A stretch of 62,217 nucleotides of DNA from Oscillospiraceae bacterium (GCA_022770625.1 JALEHK010000021.1:1-62217); one strand, 5' to 3'. Positions 8,083-15,611 are shown, numbered from the stretch's first letter. Made by a program: numbers and translations. The notes: generated by a model from the letters alone, not told the origin.

Positions 8083-9282
8083 ATGGATATTACCCGACTG
8101 CTTGTAACGCCGGAAGACACCGAAAAATTTATCCGGCAGGTGCTCACGGCCGCTGTGGACGGAGGAGCAGACAACGCCGCCGCTTCCGACATCTTTATCG
8201 TCGCGGGCGCCGGTATCGCCTTCAAACGGAAAGGAAAGCTGAACTGGCCATACGGCGACGGCAAACCGAATGACAAAAATACCATTGATGATTCCTACAA
8301 GGACGATGAGACGTGGAAGCGGGAGCAGGAGGAAAAGCGGGAAAACGGCTGTGTGACCTTCCGCGACGCCGAAAAACTGGTTCTGGCGCTCTACCGGGTC
8401 GCGTTCCCGTCGGAAGGGCAGGCGGAAGAACGCAAAAGACATGAACAGGCGCTTCTTTCCCGCGGAGACGACGACTTTTCTTTCTCGGTATCCGGTATCG
8501 GACGGTTCCGCTGCAACGCCTACCGGCAGAGAGGTTCGCTCGCCTGCACCCTCAGAATCTTCCCCTTCGGTCTGCCGGATTTTTCAAAGATGCACTATCC
8601 CAAGCAGGTCACCGAACTGGCTGAGCTGGAACAGGGACTGATCCTTGTCACCGGTCAGGCGGGAAGCGGCAAATCGACCACCCTCGCTCATCTGATCGAC
8701 AAGATCAACAACGACCCTTCCCGCAGCGGGCATATCATTACGGTCGAAGATCCGATCGAGTATATCTACAAGCACGGGTACAGCATTATCTCCCAGCGGG
8801 AGGTCGAACACGATACCGAGGACTTTGCGGCCGCATTAAAGGCGGTTCTGCGGCAGGCACCCAATGTGATCCTCGTCGGAGAAATGCGGGATTTTGAGAC
8901 GATCCAGACGGCTGTTACCGCCGCCGAAACCGGTCAGCTTGTCCTCTCGACCCTTCATACGCTCGATGTTGCCAACACAGTTGACCGCATCATCGACGTT
9001 TTTCCGCCCCTTCAGCAACAGCAGATCCGGATGCAGCTTTCGATGGTTCTCAAGGCGGTCGTTTCCCAGGAAATGGTGGACGCACTCACGCCGAACGGAG
9101 AGCGGATCCGCGTCCCGCTTTTCGAGGTGCTTCGGATCGACTCTTCGATCGCGCCGCTGATCCGGACCGGGCGCACCCAGCAGCTCGGTAACTATTTCAA
9201 GTATAACGCCGGAGCGGGAATGCTGACCAAGGACGCCTGCCGGAAGATGCTGGAGGCGGAGGGTATCCGGATTTTGGAATGA
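8083..9282 (+). CDS. PilT/GspE-family secretion ATPase
   Basis: A 399-residue hexameric ATPase. The N-terminal domain is about 1-170. Walker A is GQAGSGKST (191-199), followed by an Asp box (VEDPIEYI), Walker B (NVILVGEMRD) and a His box (STLHT). The order and AIRNR-like end (GEMRD, TAAETGQLVLSTLHT) fit PilT retraction ATPases better than PilB. A charged stretch at about 54-90 (rich in D, K, E) interrupts the place where PilT has a short loop. ATG 8083 is chosen for CGGAGGAG at 8066-8073; the upstream in-frame extension overlaps the previous gene. It is the last gene of the operon. No PilB, PilM, prepilin peptidase or secretin is in the window. Confidence 0.9.
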   Translation: MDITRLLVTPEDTEKFIRQVLTAAVDGGADNAAASDIFIVAGAGIAFKRKGKLNWPYGDGKPNDKNTIDDSYKDDETWKREQEEKRENGCVTFRDAEKLVLALYRVAFPSEGQAEERKRHEQALLSRGDDDFSFSVSGIGRFRCNAYRQRGSLACTLRIFPFGLPDFSKMHYPKQVTELAELEQGLILVTGQAGSGKSTTLAHLIDKINNDPSRSGHIITVEDPIEYIYKHGYSIISQREVEHDTEDFAAALKAVLRQAPNVILVGEMRDFETIQTAVTAAETGQLVLSTLHTLDVANTVDRIIDVFPPLQQQQIRMQLSMVLKAVVSQEMVDALTPNGERIRVPLFEVLRIDSSIAPLIRTGRTQQLGNYFKYNAGAGMLTKDACRKMLEAEGIRILE

Positions 9283-9317
9283 TTTTTGCAGGAGTAAAAA
9301 TCAAGTCCTGCAAAAAT
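9282..9317 (+). terminator. Hairpin after the PilT-type gene
   Basis: ATTTTTGCAGGA (9282-9293) pairs with TCCTGCAAAAAT (9306-9317). The U-tract is weak (TTTTTT only at about 9326), so termination is plausible but not certain. Confidence 0.55.
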
Positions 9318-9343
9318 TGGCGTAATTTTTTCAAAAAAAAGTG

Positions 9344-9372
9344 TTGACAAGCGTTTTTTCGTGTGCTATGAT
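9344..9372 (+). promoter_or_regulatory. Sigma-A promoter of the tryptophan T-box operon
   Basis: TTGACA (9344-9349), 17-base spacer, TATGAT (9367-9372). Transcription would begin at about 9379, just before T-box stem I. Confidence 0.85.
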
Positions 9373-9378
9373 AAACGC

Positions 9379-9748
9379 AAGTTAAAACTTACGCAAACCT
9401 ATGAAGTGGAAATCAAACAGGATATGCGCTTCCAGAGAGCGGGCGATGATGGAAATCCCGCAGTAAGCAGCCTGCAAATGGACCACTGAGGGCGAGGCGA
9501 ACTCTTATGTCTAAGGTCTCATCTTGGATCGCATCTTGGATCTCATCTTGGACACGGGACAGTAGCTTAGACGTATGCCTGCGTTAAAGGCCGGAAATGT
9601 GCTAGCATTTCGGAGAGTGGCTGTGCGTTATTTTTGTTTTTGCAAAGGCTTTTAAGAAGGCTTTACAGCAGAAAAAGCGGCGGCAATTAAGGTGGTACCG
9701 CAGATTTTTTCAGAGATCTGTCCTTAATCAAGGACAGATCTCTTTTTA
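9379..9748 (+). ncRNA. T-box leader, tryptophan specifier
   Basis: A T-box riboswitch controlling the downstream transporter. Stem I base pairs AGTGG (9405-9409) with CCACT (9483-9487), and the distal part carries AGAGAGC and a GATGATGG motif. In the specifier loop the three bases before the conserved purine and base stem are TGG (9479-9481), read by tRNA-Trp. The antiterminator has the hallmark AAGGTGGTACCGC (9689-9701). The competing terminator pairs 9712-9725 with 9730-9743 and ends in T5. Uncharged tRNA-Trp should switch transcription on. The leader is longer than usual because of a triple 12-base repeat at 9519-9554. Confidence 0.93.
9519..9554 (+). repeat. Three 12-base tandem repeats inside the T-box leader
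   Basis: TCATCTTGGATC, GCATCTTGGATC and TCATCTTGGACA run head to tail at 9519-9554, between stem I and the antiterminator domain. Confidence 0.9.
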
Positions 9749-9753
9749 TTTTA

Positions 9754-9798
9754 TCTGCACGATCTGCACGGTCTGCACGGTCTGCATGGTCTGCGCGG
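9754..9798 (+). repeat. Five 9-base tandem repeats between T-box terminator and trpP
   Basis: Five copies of a TCTGCACGG-like unit occupy 9754-9798 (last base or two variable), directly after the T-box terminator U-run and about 95 bases before the start codon. Confidence 0.9.
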
Positions 9799-9893
9799 AT
9801 CCCCTTTTCCGACAGCATATTTTCCCTCGTTCCCTTTGTGCGTGGAACGTTGGGCAAACAAAAAATAAACCGCACGAAGAAAGGGTCATTACC

Positions 9894-10430
9894 ATGTCGG
9901 AAAAGAGAACTGTAAACGTTGTACGCGAAGACGGACTGAAAAACCTCAATAACCTTTTGTTTGTCGGCGTCATGATGGCGGTCGGCGTCGTCCTTCGGCT
10001 CTGCGCCGGTTTTCTGGCGGTCGCCGGAATGCATCCCAATTTCCTGATTGCAACCTACTGCCTGTCGATTCTGATTGTTCGTCCCAAACTCCATGAAGCG
10101 GCGATCATCGGTCTCATTTCCGGCTGCATCAGCCAGATCGGAACGAGTATGCCCTGGATCAATCTCGCAAGCGAAACGGTCGGCGCGATCGTAATGGCGC
10201 TTCTCATCCTCCTTCCCCTCCCCACCCTTGTAAAACCGATCGTCACGACCTTCCTTACGACGCTTGCTTCCGGATTCTCCTTCATCGGCGTCGCCGCTCT
10301 GACCTATGCAAACCCGATGTCGGCGGCTATCTTCGCACAGATGTCGATGGTGGCGTTTGTGACCGCAGCGCTTAACTGCGTCATCGTAACCATCCTCAGC
10401 ATCCCGGTCAGCAAAGTCATGAACAAATAA
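9894..10430 (+). CDS. trpP: TrpP-like tryptophan transporter, ECF S subunit
   Basis: A 178-residue integral membrane protein with about five to six hydrophobic helices. The segment around GMHPNFLIATYCLSIL, then RPKLHEAAIIGLISGCIS, lines up by eye with Bacillus TrpP (a GMKPDMMLAMMF-type region followed by a GLVTGVIS-type region). It is small, lacks any ATP-binding site, and is followed by two ABC ATPases and an EcfT, so it is the substrate-binding S subunit of an ECF transporter. The tryptophan T-box upstream independently points to tryptophan. ATG 9894 has AAAGGG at 9880-9885; the frame is open further upstream but runs into the 9-base repeats. Confidence 0.85.
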   Translation: MSEKRTVNVVREDGLKNLNNLLFVGVMMAVGVVLRLCAGFLAVAGMHPNFLIATYCLSILIVRPKLHEAAIIGLISGCISQIGTSMPWINLASETVGAIVMALLILLPLPTLVKPIVTTFLTTLASGFSFIGVAALTYANPMSAAIFAQMSMVAFVTAALNCVIVTILSIPVSKVMNK

Positions 10431-10449
10431 GTTTTCCTACAAACAAGGC

Positions 10450-10499
10450 GGTCTGTGGGAAAAGGGCGTTTCCCATCAAACGTCTTTTCCCCACAGACC
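10450..10499 (+). other. Long intercistronic hairpin between trpP and ecfA1
   Basis: GGTCTGTGGG (10450-10459) pairs with the complementary arm ending CCACAGACC (10491-10499), and the stem continues inward with AAAAG/CTTTT and GTTT/AAAC. No U-run follows, so it looks like an mRNA stability or processing element that could set the ratio of S subunit to ATPases. Confidence 0.65.
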
Positions 10500-10547
10500 C
10501 GGCACACCTGGCTCCTACCAAGTCTTATAAAGGTAAGGTGAAAAGAA

Positions 10548-11456
10548 ATGATCGAAATGAAGGGCTTCAGCTTCCGCTATCAATCCGCAGACAAAAACGC
10601 GCCAATGGCGCTTTCCGATATTGATATGACGATCCGGGACGGAGAGTTTGTCGGCATTACCGGCAACTCGGGCGCAGGAAAATCCACGCTGATCTATGCG
10701 CTTTCCGGTCTTGTTCCCCATCACTTTGAGGGAGACTTTTACGGAAGCGTTACCGTCAACGGACTGGACACCGTTGAGGTCAAGCCGGAAGCGCTTGCGA
10801 AATTTGTCGGCGAGGTCTTTCAGGACATCGATTCCCAGATGGTCGCAAGCGTGGTCGAGGACGAGATCCTTTTCGGGCTTGAAAACTTCGGATTTTCGCA
10901 TGAGGAAATCAAACAAAGACTCGATCAGGTCCTCTCGATGCTGGGGATCGAATCCCTCCGCCGCCGGGCGATCAGTTCCCTTTCGGGCGGTCAGAAGCAG
11001 AAGGTCGCGATTGCCTCCATTCTGGCGCTCAGCCCGGACATCATTGTTCTTGATGAGCCGACCGGAGAACTCGATCCGGAAAGCACGGTCATGATCTACG
11101 AGATCCTCAAAACCCTCAACCGGGATTTTCATAAAACAGTCATCGTTGTTGAACAGAAGATCATGGTGCTCTGCGCCTATGTTTCCAGGCTGATCGTACT
11201 CGGCAGCGGAAAAGTCGTTTTCGACGGAAAAGCTTCCGAGATCATCGAACAGGTCCCGCTGTTCAAGGAGCTCGGCATCAACGTTCCGAGAGTCGTAGAG
11301 CTTGGGATTGCGCTGAAAAAAGTGGGACTGTATCCGGGCGTGATCCCGACCAAAGTAGACGAAGCGGAAAAGATGGTGCGCGAGGTGCTTGGGCAAAAAG
11401 GAGGAACAAAAGATGCTTACATTCGATCATGTCTCCTTCCGGTATCCCGGAAATGA
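10548..11456 (+). CDS. ecfA1: ECF transporter ATPase, first of pair
   Basis: A 302-residue ABC ATPase of an energy-coupling factor transporter. Walker A GNSGAGKS is at 39-46, the Q-loop is near VFQDIDSQM, the canonical signature LSGGQ is at 145-149 and Walker B IIVLDE is at 165-170. The switch-histidine position reads VVEQK (Glu202-Gln203) instead of a SHD/THD motif, so its own ATP site lacks the usual His. The C-terminal extension (about 240-300) is typical of ECF ATPases. A weak GGTAAGGTG ribosome site precedes ATG. Its last 44 bases overlap the next gene. Confidence 0.92.
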   Translation: MIEMKGFSFRYQSADKNAPMALSDIDMTIRDGEFVGITGNSGAGKSTLIYALSGLVPHHFEGDFYGSVTVNGLDTVEVKPEALAKFVGEVFQDIDSQMVASVVEDEILFGLENFGFSHEEIKQRLDQVLSMLGIESLRRRAISSLSGGQKQKVAIASILALSPDIIVLDEPTGELDPESTVMIYEILKTLNRDFHKTVIVVEQKIMVLCAYVSRLIVLGSGKVVFDGKASEIIEQVPLFKELGINVPRVVELGIALKKVGLYPGVIPTKVDEAEKMVREVLGQKGGTKDAYIRSCLLPVSRK

Positions 11457-12243
11457 AAGCGGAATCGACGATCTTTCCTTCCATATTCATAAAGGAGAGT
11501 TCGTTTCACTGATTGGCTCCAACGGCGCGGGCAAATCGACCATCAGCCGCCTTGCGAACGGGCTTTTATCCCCGACATCCGGAACGGTTTCTATCGACGG
11601 AAAATCGACCGGGAAGCTGAAAACAAGCGAAATTGCCCGCCAAGTCGGCTTTCTTTTTCAGAACCCCGACCGGCAGATCTGTCAGAATACCGTCCGGGAA
11701 GAGCTTGCGTTTGGACCGAAGATCCTGAAAGTTCCCGCAGACGAGATCGAAAAGCGGGTCAACAACGCACTTGAAGAGTTTTCGCTGAACGGAGACTGGT
11801 TCCCATTTTCGTGCAGCCGGGGACAGCGGCAGCGGATTGCGCTGGCAAGCGTTTTGGTCTGCCGGCCGGAGATGGTCATCTTAGACGAACCAACGACCGG
11901 TCTGGACTATAAGGAATGCACGGCGATCATGGATGAACTGACCCGGCTAAATCGGGAAGATGGGCTTACGGTGCTGATGGTCAGCCATGATATGGAACTG
12001 GTTCAGCAGTACGCCAAACGGGTGCTTGTACTGACCGACGGAAAGCTGATCGGAGACGGAGAGACCCGCACGATCATGAAGGACGCTGCTCTTCTCGCTA
12101 AAGCGCACGTCCTCCCCGCTCAGATCCCGGAGCTTGCGCTCAGGCTGGACGCGGATGGAAAAGGACAGTTCGTCGACGCCTATACGATCGACGAGATGTA
12201 CCAGACGATCCTGAAATTATTGCAGAAAGGGGAAGCCGTATGA
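11413..12243 (+). CDS. ecfA2: ECF transporter ATPase, second of pair
   Basis: A 276-residue ABC ATPase. Walker A GSNGAGKS is at 35-42, the Q-loop at FLFQNPDRQI, Walker B MVILDEP ends at 160, and an intact switch His is present (SHD, His192). The signature motif is altered to CSRGQ (134-138) in place of LSGGQ. ATG 11413 follows AAAAAGGAGG with an 8-base gap and is preferred over the in-frame TTG at 11389. The gene overlaps ecfA1 by 44 bases and ecfT by four (ATGA), so all three are translationally linked. It forms the motor together with EcfA1 and EcfT. Confidence 0.92.
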   Translation: MLTFDHVSFRYPGNESGIDDLSFHIHKGEFVSLIGSNGAGKSTISRLANGLLSPTSGTVSIDGKSTGKLKTSEIARQVGFLFQNPDRQICQNTVREELAFGPKILKVPADEIEKRVNNALEEFSLNGDWFPFSCSRGQRQRIALASVLVCRPEMVILDEPTTGLDYKECTAIMDELTRLNREDGLTVLMVSHDMELVQQYAKRVLVLTDGKLIGDGETRTIMKDAALLAKAHVLPAQIPELALRLDADGKGQFVDAYTIDEMYQTILKLLQKGEAV

Positions 12244-12995
12244 ATCTTTTACAGTATCTTCCGGGAGACTCGTTTCTCCACCGGTTAAATCCGGTTACCA
12301 AGCTGCTGGCCGCCTTTCTTTTCGGCATTGCGGCGATCATCAGCCGGTCGGTTCCGTTTATTCTGGCGCTGATCCTTTTCCTTCTGGCGGTATCGTTTGG
12401 ATGCGGGCTTGGAAAGCGTGCCCTTTCGCTTACGAAAAACCTTCTGGTTCTGGGCGCGATGATGTTTGTTCTCCAACTCTTTTTCGTCAGAAGCGGGCTT
12501 CCTCTTGTAAAAATCGGAAGCTTGACCCTCTTTACGACCGGCGGGCTTTCAAGCGCGGCACTTTTAAGCCTTCGGATCATTGCGACCATGCTTCCGCTGA
12601 TGCTTCTTTTCGCGATCACCGAGATGAACGATCTTTGCGGAGCGCTGGTCAAACGGCTGCACATTCCCTACCGCTACGCTTTTATCGTCACGACCGCCTT
12701 CCGGTTCGTTCCGCTTTTTACGACCGAATTTCACGATATCGAGGATGCGCAGAAAGCGCGCGGTGTTGAATACGACGGCGGAATCATTCAGAAGCTTAAA
12801 CTATCGATCCCGCTTTTTGTTCCGCTTTTGATGTCGAGTCTCAAAAAAGTCGATGCGGGGGCGATGAGCGCACAGCTTCGCGGCTTCAATCTTCGCACGG
12901 TGAACAGCGGTTACTACGAATATCCCTTCGCAGGAAGAGACGCGCTCAGCATCCTGTTTGCGGCGACGCTCATCGTTATGGGAGCGCTGATCTGA
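12240..12995 (+). CDS. ecfT: ECF transporter transmembrane subunit EcfT
   Basis: A 251-residue membrane protein with several hydrophobic helices in the first 140 residues (LLAAFLFGIAAIISRSVPFI and onward). A coupling region follows containing the Ala-Arg-Gly pairs that contact the ATPases: QKARGVEYDGG and, near the C-terminus, SAQLRGFN. These motifs are diagnostic of EcfT (CbiQ family). Its start codon overlaps the ecfA2 stop (ATGA), and AAAGGGG lies upstream. With TrpP and the two ATPases it completes a dedicated four-component importer, rather than the shared module seen where only one ECF motor serves many S subunits. Confidence 0.92.
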   Translation: MNLLQYLPGDSFLHRLNPVTKLLAAFLFGIAAIISRSVPFILALILFLLAVSFGCGLGKRALSLTKNLLVLGAMMFVLQLFFVRSGLPLVKIGSLTLFTTGGLSSAALLSLRIIATMLPLMLLFAITEMNDLCGALVKRLHIPYRYAFIVTTAFRFVPLFTTEFHDIEDAQKARGVEYDGGIIQKLKLSIPLFVPLLMSSLKKVDAGAMSAQLRGFNLRTVNSGYYEYPFAGRDALSILFAATLIVMGALI

Positions 12996-13030
12996 GGACG
13001 AACAAAGGGCCGAACAAAGGAAGGAAAAGA

Positions 13031-14299
13031 ATGGATAAGGATGTTGTACTGAAATACGGAACCGATTCGTTGACGGTTCCGATCCGGGGAGCCGCCAGAA
13101 TCCGAACGGTTCTTCCCAAAGAGATGGAACGGATTACCGACCTTCCCGCCGCGTTTCTTCACGCGGTCGAAGAAGGCGCGATCGGAAGCAGGCCGCTGAA
13201 AGAACAGGTTGGAAAGGATGACCCGGTCACGATCGTGGTCAGCGATATTACCCGGAGCTGGATGCATCAGGATCAGGTACTGCCGCTGCTCATTGATTAT
13301 CTGCATGACACGATCGGCGTTCCGTATGAAGCGATCGTGATCCTGATCGCACTCGGAACCCACCGCCATTCGACGCCGGAGGAGCTGATCAAGATCTGCT
13401 CGGAGGAAGTCGTGAAAAAGGTTTGCGTCATCGATCACGACTGCGACGGAGAACTGGTGAGGGTCGGGCGCACCTCTCGCGGAACCGATGTTTTGGTCAA
13501 TCCGCTCGTCATCGGGCGGAAGGTCATCGTAGTCGGCGGAACGGTGCACCATATGATGGCCGGATTCGGCGGCGGGCGAAAAAATATTCTTCCCGGCGTT
13601 GCCGGACGGGAAACGATCCGTCAGAACCACCGGCGGGCGCTCGACCCGGAAAAAGCAATGTCCGACGCCCGGGTCGGCTGCTGCAAGCTGACCGACAATC
13701 CGATCCATGAGGATATGGCGGAAGCGGCGGTGCTTGTACCGGTCGCATACAGCTTAAATCTCGTGGTCGGAGCGGACGGAAGCCACAGCGGAATCTTCGG
13801 CGGTGCACTGGACGAAGCATGGAAGGCAAGCTGTGATTACCAGAAAGCCTGCTATGAGATTCCCTGTGAAAAAGCAGATATCGTCGTCTGCTCGACCGGC
13901 GGATACCCCAAGGACATGAATCTGTATCAGGGCTGCAAGGGGATGCTGAACGCAATGCGGGCCTTAAAACCCGGCGGAACGATGCTCTGGCTGTGCAAAT
14001 GCCCCGAAGGCGGCGGCGCGCCCGACTATTTTAGCTGGCTCACGCCCCTCCGCGAAGGACATCTGGACGCTTCGCTGCGGGCGAATTTTACAATCGGCGG
14101 GTATATCTTCTATCTGACCTGCGAACAGCTTCGGGTCGCCAGCCACGTCTATACGCTGACTGAACTGGATCCGGAACTGGTGGCGCCCATGGGGATCGAA
14201 GCGGAGAAAGCGCTTCCCGCACTTCTTAAAAAGATCAATTTTACCGGAAAAGACGTCCTCGTTCTTCCGCTGGCCGGAAGCGTCGTTCCGATGAACTGA
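13031..14299 (+). CDS. LarA-family nickel-pincer 2-hydroxyacid racemase
   Basis: A 422-residue LarA (DUF2088) family enzyme, which interconverts stereoisomers of 2-hydroxyacids using the nickel-pincer nucleotide. Readable active-site residues in this protein's numbering are Asp72 and Arg75 in VSDITR, His111/His113 in GTHRHST, His173-His174 and Lys184 in VHHMMAGFGGGRKN, and His200. Lys184 and His200 agree with the cofactor lysine and a nickel ligand known for lactate racemase. It starts 35 bases after ecfT and shares its operon, so it should be under the tryptophan T-box. Cofactor genes larB, larC and larE are not in the window. Substrate unknown; the setting suggests an aromatic hydroxyacid. 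Confidence 0.88.
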   Translation: MDKDVVLKYGTDSLTVPIRGAARIRTVLPKEMERITDLPAAFLHAVEEGAIGSRPLKEQVGKDDPVTIVVSDITRSWMHQDQVLPLLIDYLHDTIGVPYEAIVILIALGTHRHSTPEELIKICSEEVVKKVCVIDHDCDGELVRVGRTSRGTDVLVNPLVIGRKVIVVGGTVHHMMAGFGGGRKNILPGVAGRETIRQNHRRALDPEKAMSDARVGCCKLTDNPIHEDMAEAAVLVPVAYSLNLVVGADGSHSGIFGGALDEAWKASCDYQKACYEIPCEKADIVVCSTGGYPKDMNLYQGCKGMLNAMRALKPGGTMLWLCKCPEGGGAPDYFSWLTPLREGHLDASLRANFTIGGYIFYLTCEQLRVASHVYTLTELDPELVAPMGIEAEKALPALLKKINFTGKDVLVLPLAGSVVPMN

Positions 14300-14306
14300 A
14301 ACAAAG

Positions 14307-14336
14307 CCGTTCGGGAATCATCCGGACGGTTTTTCT
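14307..14336 (+). terminator. Terminator of the T-box operon
   Basis: CCGTTCGG (14307-14314) pairs with CCGGACGG (14322-14329) with one G-U pair, followed by TTTTTTCTTTT. Confidence 0.8.
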
Positions 14337-14362
14337 TTTACAAAAATTCACAGAATGCTTCT

Positions 14363-14391
14363 TTGACAAACGCAGGGTTATACCGTATAAT
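14363..14391 (+). promoter_or_regulatory. Sigma-A promoter for the 14432 lipoprotein
   Basis: Perfect TTGACA (14363-14368), 17-base spacer, TATAAT (14386-14391). This excludes the in-frame TTG at 14363 as a start codon. Confidence 0.9.
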
Positions 14392-14431
14392 AAGAGGGAA
14401 TCTATTAAAGGCAAGGAATGATACAAAGATC

Positions 14432-15211
14432 ATGCTTTTCAATAAAAAATGCGCTTCCGCCCTACGGAAAGCGGCCGCGGTCGTGACCGCAGGCATTATG
14501 GCGGCGGCGTTTTCTTCCTGCTCGATCGGGCAGGACAAGACCGATATGGACACCTATCATTACGACGGCGTTTTCGGTGCGCAGTGGGGCGCGACTCCGG
14601 ACGAAGCCGCAAACCAGATGCAGCTCACCCGCTCTCAGTGGGTTCGGCTTGAGGACGATCAGCTGGAAGGACTTCCCGAAGGGACAATCGGCTATGAGAT
14701 CACCCGAACGACCATGATGTTCGGGCTTTATATGACAACCGAAGCCTATTTCACCGACTCGATCGACGGGGCGGGCGAATATCTGGGGCTGTACGCGATC
14801 AAGTGCCGGTTCTTTGAGGATCCTGAATATTATTCACAGAGCGACCTCTCGCTCTGTGACGAAGATTTCAAGCTCAACGGTGAGGATGCGCTGGAGGAAT
14901 TCCAGGCGCGCGCTCTCTACAACCGGAACGTCAGCTACGGAACCTATACTGACGAAAGCGGAACATGGGACACGATCAGCTGGAGCTGTGACAACACCAT
15001 CGATTCGGTTGAAGCGGATGAATCGGTTAAGGAGACGGCAAAGGCAACGCTGGACGCGATCGACGAATGTCTGAAGGACTGGAACGGATGCTTTGCAAGC
15101 GTCAAGGAAGCACCGCTCAGCAGTGCGACCATCTTTTACAACAATCCGGACGGCGAGTCCTATATCCTCTTCAGCGGGCTTCCGGCCGCGGCTCTGAAGG
15201 ATGCGGAATAA
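14432..15211 (+). CDS. Lipoprotein of unknown function
   Basis: A 259-residue protein with a lipoprotein signal (basic N-terminus NKKCASALRK, hydrophobic AAAVVTAGIMAAAF, lipobox SSC at about 28-30). The mature part is acidic and shows no domain I recognise; it begins with YHYDGVFGAQWGATPDEAANQ, a helix-plus-strand pattern seen in small extracytoplasmic folds. ATG 14432 gives the proper signal peptide; AAGGA lies 14 bases upstream, rather far. It is a single-gene transcript between a consensus promoter and a strong terminator. It might be a surface sensor or binding protein, but nothing in the sequence decides. Confidence 0.75.
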   Translation: MLFNKKCASALRKAAAVVTAGIMAAAFSSCSIGQDKTDMDTYHYDGVFGAQWGATPDEAANQMQLTRSQWVRLEDDQLEGLPEGTIGYEITRTTMMFGLYMTTEAYFTDSIDGAGEYLGLYAIKCRFFEDPEYYSQSDLSLCDEDFKLNGEDALEEFQARALYNRNVSYGTYTDESGTWDTISWSCDNTIDSVEADESVKETAKATLDAIDECLKDWNGCFASVKEAPLSSATIFYNNPDGESYILFSGLPAAALKDAE

Positions 15212-15216
15212 GACAC

Positions 15217-15264
15217 AAAAATCCCCCGAAACGGCTCGGATACAGCCGGCTTCGGGGGATTTTT
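15217..15264 (+). terminator. Terminator after the lipoprotein gene
   Basis: A 14-base stem (15217-15230 with 15251-15264) containing ATCCCCCGAA/TTCGGGGGAT, ending in TTTTTT. Confidence 0.88.
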
Positions 15265-15271
15265 TGAACCA

Positions 15272-15429
15272 TCAGACCAGATTGACAAACTTCTTTTTGG
15301 AAGCGCGAAGATACATCAGCACCGCGCCGATAAGCGTCAGCGTTTCACCGATCAGGAACGTCCACAAGCATCCAGTTTTTTGATCGGAGCCGTGCCGAGC
15401 CGGCTTTCCTGCTTCATTTTCTTTTCCAT
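15272..15429 (-). pseudogene. Remnant of a MATE-family efflux gene (core deleted)
   Basis: Minus strand. An ATG at 15429 with AAGGAAGG just upstream opens MEKKMKQESRLGTAPIKKL, the typical cytoplasmic start of MATE transporters (LGT-P--KL). After about 20 codons the frame breaks at a TGA. In the next frame the DNA reads WTFLIGETLTLIGAVLMYLR, then a Lys-rich end and a stop, which looks like the last transmembrane helix and tail of the same family. The roughly 400 codons between are missing. The gene therefore kept both ends and lost its core. Family assignment is by motif only. Confidence 0.65.
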
Positions 15430-15573
15430 TCAAAAACCTTCCTTATAGAAAAATAAAAAAACGAGCAGACATAACTGGATTTACGCAGTCATTCTACTCG
15501 TTATTTCATCATTTTAGCATATCAGGCGATGATTCGCAAAGGAAGTTCTGCACAAATCATATGCACGATTTTT

Positions 15574-15611
15574 TAGGTGATCTGCGCAGAGATAGGTGAT
15601 CTGCGCAGAGA
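15574..15611. repeat. 19-base perfect tandem duplication
   Basis: TAGGTGATCTGCGCAGAGA occurs twice in a row (15574-15592 and 15593-15611). It lies between the MATE remnant and the tRNA terminator. I see no gene in 15430-15628. Confidence 0.95.
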
